A stretch of DNA of 9,750 nucleotides from SAR86 cluster bacterium (lineage in GTDB: Bacteria; Pseudomonadota; Gammaproteobacteria; Pseudomonadales; Azotimanducaceae), in contig JABMOJ010000126.1 of assembly GCA_013204195.1 (NCBI GenBank), forward strand, positions 1 through 9,750. The letters run 5' to 3'. Below, in pieces: positions 6,615-9,750 of the stretch. The translations under genes and the position numbers were made by a program. Positions within the stretch are counted from its first letter, which is position 1, and each line of letters begins with the position of its first letter. The notes under the pieces are model-generated. The model saw nothing but the letters and a program-made list of their open reading frames with translations, made no database searches and was not told where the DNA came from.

Positions 6615-7526
6615 TTATTTCCTTGGTCCCGGAAAAAATCTATTGGTGGTTTGTTGATAGACTTTATAGTCAGGACGTTTCTGTGCGGAATAATATTCAG
6701 CTGGTTCTGCGCCCGTATCATAGACAAGGGTGCTGTACATCTTCCAGGAAGCAAACAATAAGCCCACACCCAGCAACAGCCAAATGACCAACGATTCTAC
6801 TGCATACAGTGTGAGCCACGAGGGTATCGACGCGATGATCAAGCCGTTCCATACCATCCACTCGGCAAAATAGTTGGGATGCCGGCTGTACTTCCACAAC
6901 CCGACGTTGCAGACCCGGTTCCTTTCACCGGCTTTTTTCATAGCTCGCAAGAAATTGAGTTTTTGCATATCGGCGACGGATTCCATGCCGAAAGCACCGA
7001 CCCAAACCAGCAGGCCAATGATTTCTAGTGCATGAATAGGCTCACTCGAATTTGCGGCAATAACAAAGGCAGGCATCGCCAAAAAAGAGGCGTTAGCTAA
7101 CCCCTGCCAGAGCGCGTCAACTTGCATTGCCAGCGACGTGTTTGTTTTGCCCGCCGCTAGCCATCGCTGCTTTTGATATTCATAACGCGGAAATTCTTGC
7201 TTTAGCCGTCCCATCCACCATAACTTCAACGCGCCGAAGGCCATGCGACTGCCGACAAATAGATAGACGACACTCACCATAGCGACCCGCAAGGGTTCGC
7301 CGTCACTTAGCCACCAGGTTAAGCCGCCAATGAGGGTGAGACCCAAGGGCCAACCGATGTCGACATAAGACATACGGCCCGTCATCCAGATAGGGATACA
7401 CACAACGAGGGAAAACAAAACTAATTGCAGCAGGCCATTGTATAAGCCGATAGCCGCAAAGGTATCGGTGAACAGTAACAATGCCCAGCCCGCAACAAAG
7501 GGAACAAGAGATTTAAAATACTTCAT
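6615..7526 (-). CDS. DUF1295 membrane protein, steroid 5-alpha-reductase-like
   Basis: A 303-residue polytopic protein of the DUF1295 family, related to 3-oxo-5-alpha-steroid 4-dehydrogenases and isoprenylcysteine methyltransferases. Evidence: SYVDIGWPLG (53-62), VGSRMAFGALKLWW (91-104), MESVADMQKLNF (181-192), the hallmark VGLWKYSRHPNYFAEWMVWNG (split as VGLWKYSRHPN, 208-218, and YFAEWMVWNG, 219-228), and a tail with RPDYKVYQQTTNRFFPGP (284-301). The SRHPNY segment is the conserved cofactor-side motif of this superfamily. About seven to nine hydrophobic segments are visible. Members probably reduce a double bond in a lipid-like substrate with NADPH; substrate here is unknown. The ATG overlaps the stop of the symporter gene by 4 bp (ATGA), and its own Shine-Dalgarno is weak (GGAG eleven bases away), so translation likely depends on coupling. 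Family assignment is firm, reaction is inferred. Confidence 0.85.
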   Translation of the reverse strand: MKYFKSLVPFVAGWALLLFTDTFAAIGLYNGLLQLVLFSLVVCIPIWMTGRMSYVDIGWPLGLTLIGGLTWWLSDGEPLRVAMVSVVYLFVGSRMAFGALKLWWMGRLKQEFPRYEYQKQRWLAAGKTNTSLAMQVDALWQGLANASFLAMPAFVIAANSSEPIHALEIIGLLVWVGAFGMESVADMQKLNFLRAMKKAGERNRVCNVGLWKYSRHPNYFAEWMVWNGLIIASIPSWLTLYAVESLVIWLLLGVGLLFASWKMYSTLVYDTGAEPAEYYSAQKRPDYKVYQQTTNRFFPGPRK

Positions 7527-9025
7527 AGTTTTGAGGTCTCCGACCCCGTTACTTCCGTGAGTGCGTGGCGCTCTTGAAGGGCAGCTTGAATTTCAGCATG
7601 TCGTTCTCGGGACAAGTTATAGCGCAGATAGAAAACGATGGCGATGATTCCTGGGACAATAGCGATCGGCCCATCGATCAGTCCGAGTTGGAATATCATA
7701 TCGGGATCAACTGTACCTGGCTTAGCCCCTACGGGGAACGCAATAACGTCAATGGCGATACCCGCCAGCAGATGACCTAGGCCAGAGGACGCTTTGGCGA
7801 AAAATGACCGTGCCGCATAAAAAATACCTTCCTGGCGCCGCCCAGTCATCAACTCTTGCTCATCGGCAATATCTGCTAATGCTGACATGGCGCTGATGAG
7901 CAGCACAATACCAAAAGAGGCAGTGAAGACGTAGAACACGATGAGCGACGGTATCAACATCTCAGAATCGTTGGACGGGAAAAATCCGGTCATTCGCAAT
8001 ATCACTGGTGCGGTGGCCGCCACCAGCAAACCGATCAGGCTGGCAATAATAACTGGTTTCTTTTCGAACTTGTCGTGTAACCGCGCGGTCACTAAAAATC
8101 CTATGATAGAAGCCAGCAAACCAAATACCACAAAATACCGGATTTCGTTGGGTAGCAACTCCCAAAAATACGTATTCATGTGCAAACCAATTGTATCTCT
8201 CGTCCCCAGGGTGGCACTGAGCAGCAAGTAGCCGATGAGTAAAACTAAGTAATTTCGATTCGTTAACGCTGACTTACAGTCGAGGAAAAACTCCCTTAGC
8301 GTAAAACCCGGCAGCCCTGCTGGCGCACCAGGTAATCGCGGTATTACCCGCATCGTAAACAGGGTTGATAGCACCATAATGACGCCGCCCAGCAAAGCCG
8401 CCGTGATGGCCAAGTCAGAATAGGCTGATCGATTCAGCATGCCGTTTTCAAATTCCGGTGTTGCTGCGAAGAAAAATGAATAGGCAAAATAGGCAAAGCC
8501 AAAACCACCGACGGCACCCAGCAATGTATTCGTACTCATCACACGAGTACGTTCGGTAAAATCTGCAGACAGTTCCGCACCCAAGGCCAGGTGCGGCACA
8601 TGAAATAGCGTCATGCTTGAGCGCATGATGACGGTAAGAACCGTTAGCCAAAGAAACAACCCGAAACTGTCAATATTTTCGGGCGGTGAATAAATGAGGA
8701 ACAGGCACGCCATCACCGGGATTGGCGCAGCAAACATAAATGGGTGACGCCGACCCCATTTTGACCGCCAGCGATCGGAGATAGCACCCACAAGGGGGTC
8801 GGTAACGGCATCAAAGAACAAGGCAATAGTAATCGCCAGACCAGCCAGGGTGCCGGGTACGCCCATAATATTGGTATAGAAGAAAAAGTTGAAGGCGTTG
8901 AAGGCCACGCCAATAATGGTCTCGGCAGCGGCGCCTGCACCGTAGGTAAACTTCAGTAGCCCAGGCACACGCACTGCAAACGCACTACTGACATGGTGGG
9001 ACGACGGCACTACTTTTGTGGACAA
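7523..9025 (-). CDS. MFS transporter, GPH (glycoside-pentoside-hexuronide:cation symporter) family
   Basis: A 500-residue, roughly 12-helix inner-membrane transporter. The GPH signature of loop 2-3 is present at 72-95: DAVTDPLVGAISDR followed by WRSKWGRRHP, with the acidic and basic residues that mark cation-coupled melibiose-type symporters. The second-half signature ALADIADEQELMTGRRQEG lies at 382-400, followed by IFYAARSFFAKASSGLG. Characterised GPH members import sugars or glycosides with Na+ or H+. In many marine bacteria the relatives stand beside non-sugar catabolic genes, so the substrate should be left open. The start is TTG at 9025 with AGGAG eight bases upstream; a stop codon lies directly before it in frame and no ATG is near, so this start is well supported. 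The gene ends in an ATGA overlap with the DUF1295 gene, making a two-gene operon. Confidence 0.88.
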   Translation of the reverse strand: MSTKVVPSSHHVSSAFAVRVPGLLKFTYGAGAAAETIIGVAFNAFNFFFYTNIMGVPGTLAGLAITIALFFDAVTDPLVGAISDRWRSKWGRRHPFMFAAPIPVMACLFLIYSPPENIDSFGLFLWLTVLTVIMRSSMTLFHVPHLALGAELSADFTERTRVMSTNTLLGAVGGFGFAYFAYSFFFAATPEFENGMLNRSAYSDLAITAALLGGVIMVLSTLFTMRVIPRLPGAPAGLPGFTLREFFLDCKSALTNRNYLVLLIGYLLLSATLGTRDTIGLHMNTYFWELLPNEIRYFVVFGLLASIIGFLVTARLHDKFEKKPVIIASLIGLLVAATAPVILRMTGFFPSNDSEMLIPSLIVFYVFTASFGIVLLISAMSALADIADEQELMTGRRQEGIFYAARSFFAKASSGLGHLLAGIAIDVIAFPVGAKPGTVDPDMIFQLGLIDGPIAIVPGIIAIVFYLRYNLSRERHAEIQAALQERHALTEVTGSETSKL

Positions 9026-9033
9026 CTACTGCA

Positions 9034-9038
9034 CTCCT
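9034..9038 (-). promoter_or_regulatory. Ribosome binding site fixing the TTG start of the GPH transporter
   Basis: Minus-strand AGGAG, with eight bases to the TTG at 9025. The codon immediately before the TTG is TAG in the same frame, so the start cannot be further upstream. The next in-frame start candidates (GTG at codons 6, 18 and 20) have no better site. Confidence 0.6.
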
Positions 9039-9054
9039 GCTATTGCTTAACCTC

Positions 9055-9084
9055 ATTACAGAGTAGGCGATAGTCATAGCGAAA
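9055..9084 (-). promoter_or_regulatory. Weak candidate promoter for the transporter-DUF1295 operon
   Basis: TGTAAT at 9055-9060 on the minus strand matches five of six bases of a -10 box. TTTCGC (9079-9084) lies 18 bp upstream but is a poor -35. Transcription would start about 20 bases before the TTG start. Further upstream is a short inverted repeat TATCC-(7)-GGATA (9112-9128) that might serve as an operator. Sequence support is thin. Confidence 0.25.
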
Positions 9085-9217
9085 CGCAAACCTGTCTGCC
9101 ATGTAAGCAACTATCCTGGTAACGGATAAGAGGACAGCACAGCTATTTAGCCGCCTGTACACACCTCGACTGTTTGTATTCGGTAAATCGTCCTAGAAAC
9201 TCCCGAATGGCCCATGA

Positions 9218-9750
9218 TTATTTATCGACGTCTGCAGCGATAAGCTTCTGCAGGTTCGAGATCGCGGGCATAAGGTTGCTGCCGAGCTTGGCCATAATCA
9301 ATTGATTTTCGGGTATCGTCAGGTCGGCATCACGAATCACAGCAGAGAATGCGTCAAGACGATTGTTTGATATCCATTTTGCTAATTCTGGCTCGGCCGA
9401 CCAAACGCCTTGATTCATCATGTTACCCAACGTCGTGGTGAGCCAGCTCTGCTGACTGTCTGGCAGCGGCACGGGTGTACATAGACGATTTCGAGCCTCA
9501 TCATCTTTATAGTGAGACTCCACATACGCACATATCGCGGCGCTCAAGCACGGATTTGGAATACGCAGCCCTTGAATTGTGATGCGGCCCGATTCAAACA
9601 CGGGGCGACTTTTGGGTTGTTTGAAGTCTACAGCAGAAGCCGTGCAATCTATGTAAAGCGTGTTGCCTGGCATCTCAACATTGTCGCCCTTCTGCATCAA
9701 GAGATTACCCGCTTCGATACTGCTGACGTGGCCTTTCTCAATGATTCTAC
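9218..9750 (-). CDS. C-terminal part of a probable FAD/NAD(P)-dependent oxidoreductase (5' end outside window)
   Basis: The frame stays open to the right edge, so the 176 residues seen are the 3' part of a longer gene. The TTG and ATG codons near 9695-9700 are internal, not starts. The visible order is RIIEKGHVSSIEAGNLLMQKGD, NTLYIDCTASAVDF, GRITIQGLRIPNPCLSAA, then an acidic/polar helical tail. (The first string spans 9683-9748, read as RIIEKGHVSSI then EAGNLLMQKGD.) A 'R.I..G.V..IE...L....G....P..TLYIDCTA' pattern is what precedes the end of the NAD(P)/FAD Rossmann region in a family of flavin-dependent oxidoreductases, where a 'vDCTA' strand closes the dinucleotide fold. No GxGxxG motif lies in the visible part. 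The stop is TAA at 9218-9220, with 192 bp to the transporter start. The family call is from pattern memory and is moderate. Confidence 0.5.
   Translation of the reverse strand, partial: RIIEKGHVSSIEAGNLLMQKGDNVEMPGNTLYIDCTASAVDFKQPKSRPVFESGRITIQGLRIPNPCLSAAICAYVESHYKDDEARNRLCTPVPLPDSQQSWLTTTLGNMMNQGVWSAEPELAKWISNNRLDAFSAVIRDADLTIPENQLIMAKLGSNLMPAISNLQKLIAADVDK

Noticed and set aside
6388..6787. Plus-strand open frames in and beyond the 6240-6614 gap
   Set aside because: Composition is irregular (many Cys, Ser, Arg), they run into the DUF1295 gene on the other strand, and no start context supports them.

Overview
The window looks like chromosomal DNA of a free-living gammaproteobacterium. Base composition is balanced, Shine-Dalgarno sites are of the usual kind, and the proteins (HAE1-type RND pump, LemA plus GIDE-domain pair, GPH-family symporter, DUF1295 membrane reductase) resemble those of marine Gammaproteobacteria such as the Halieaceae/Cellvibrionales. 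The placement is inference from protein style; no rRNA or other marker gene is present. Coding density is high, and every complete gene lies on the minus strand. Only a gene tail at the left edge is on the plus strand.

Layout, left to right. (1) 2-145, plus: the C-terminal 47 codons of a probable glutathione S-transferase, convergent with the next gene. (2) 208-4537, minus: a two-gene efflux operon. The periplasmic adaptor is transcribed first and overlaps an RND permease of 1052 residues; no outer-membrane channel gene is in view. (3) 4783-6239, minus: lemA followed by a membrane protein carrying a GIDE-type domain (as in the mitochondrial ubiquitin ligase MUL1, but without RING) with an EF-hand calcium loop inserted near its C-terminus. 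The two genes overlap by one base (TAATG). (4) 6240-6614: 375 bp without a credible gene, holding some inverted repeats. (5) 6615-9025, minus: a GPH-family MFS sugar:cation-type symporter and a DUF1295 (steroid 5-alpha-reductase-like) membrane protein, joined by an ATGA overlap. (6) 9218 to the right edge, minus: the C-terminal part of a probable FAD/NAD(P)-dependent oxidoreductase.

Functionally the window splits into efflux of toxic compounds (RND pair, perhaps alongside the GST), an envelope-associated LemA/GIDE module of unknown function, and a transport-plus-redox cluster whose substrate cannot be read from sequence. No mobile element, CRISPR array, RNA gene or phage gene was seen. The most unusual feature is the GIDE protein with a textbook EF-hand loop next to LemA. 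Smaller points are a TATAAT box placed exactly for a leaderless or near-leaderless adaptor mRNA, TTG starts on two long genes, and loss of the AcrB-type lysine in the proton relay of the pump.
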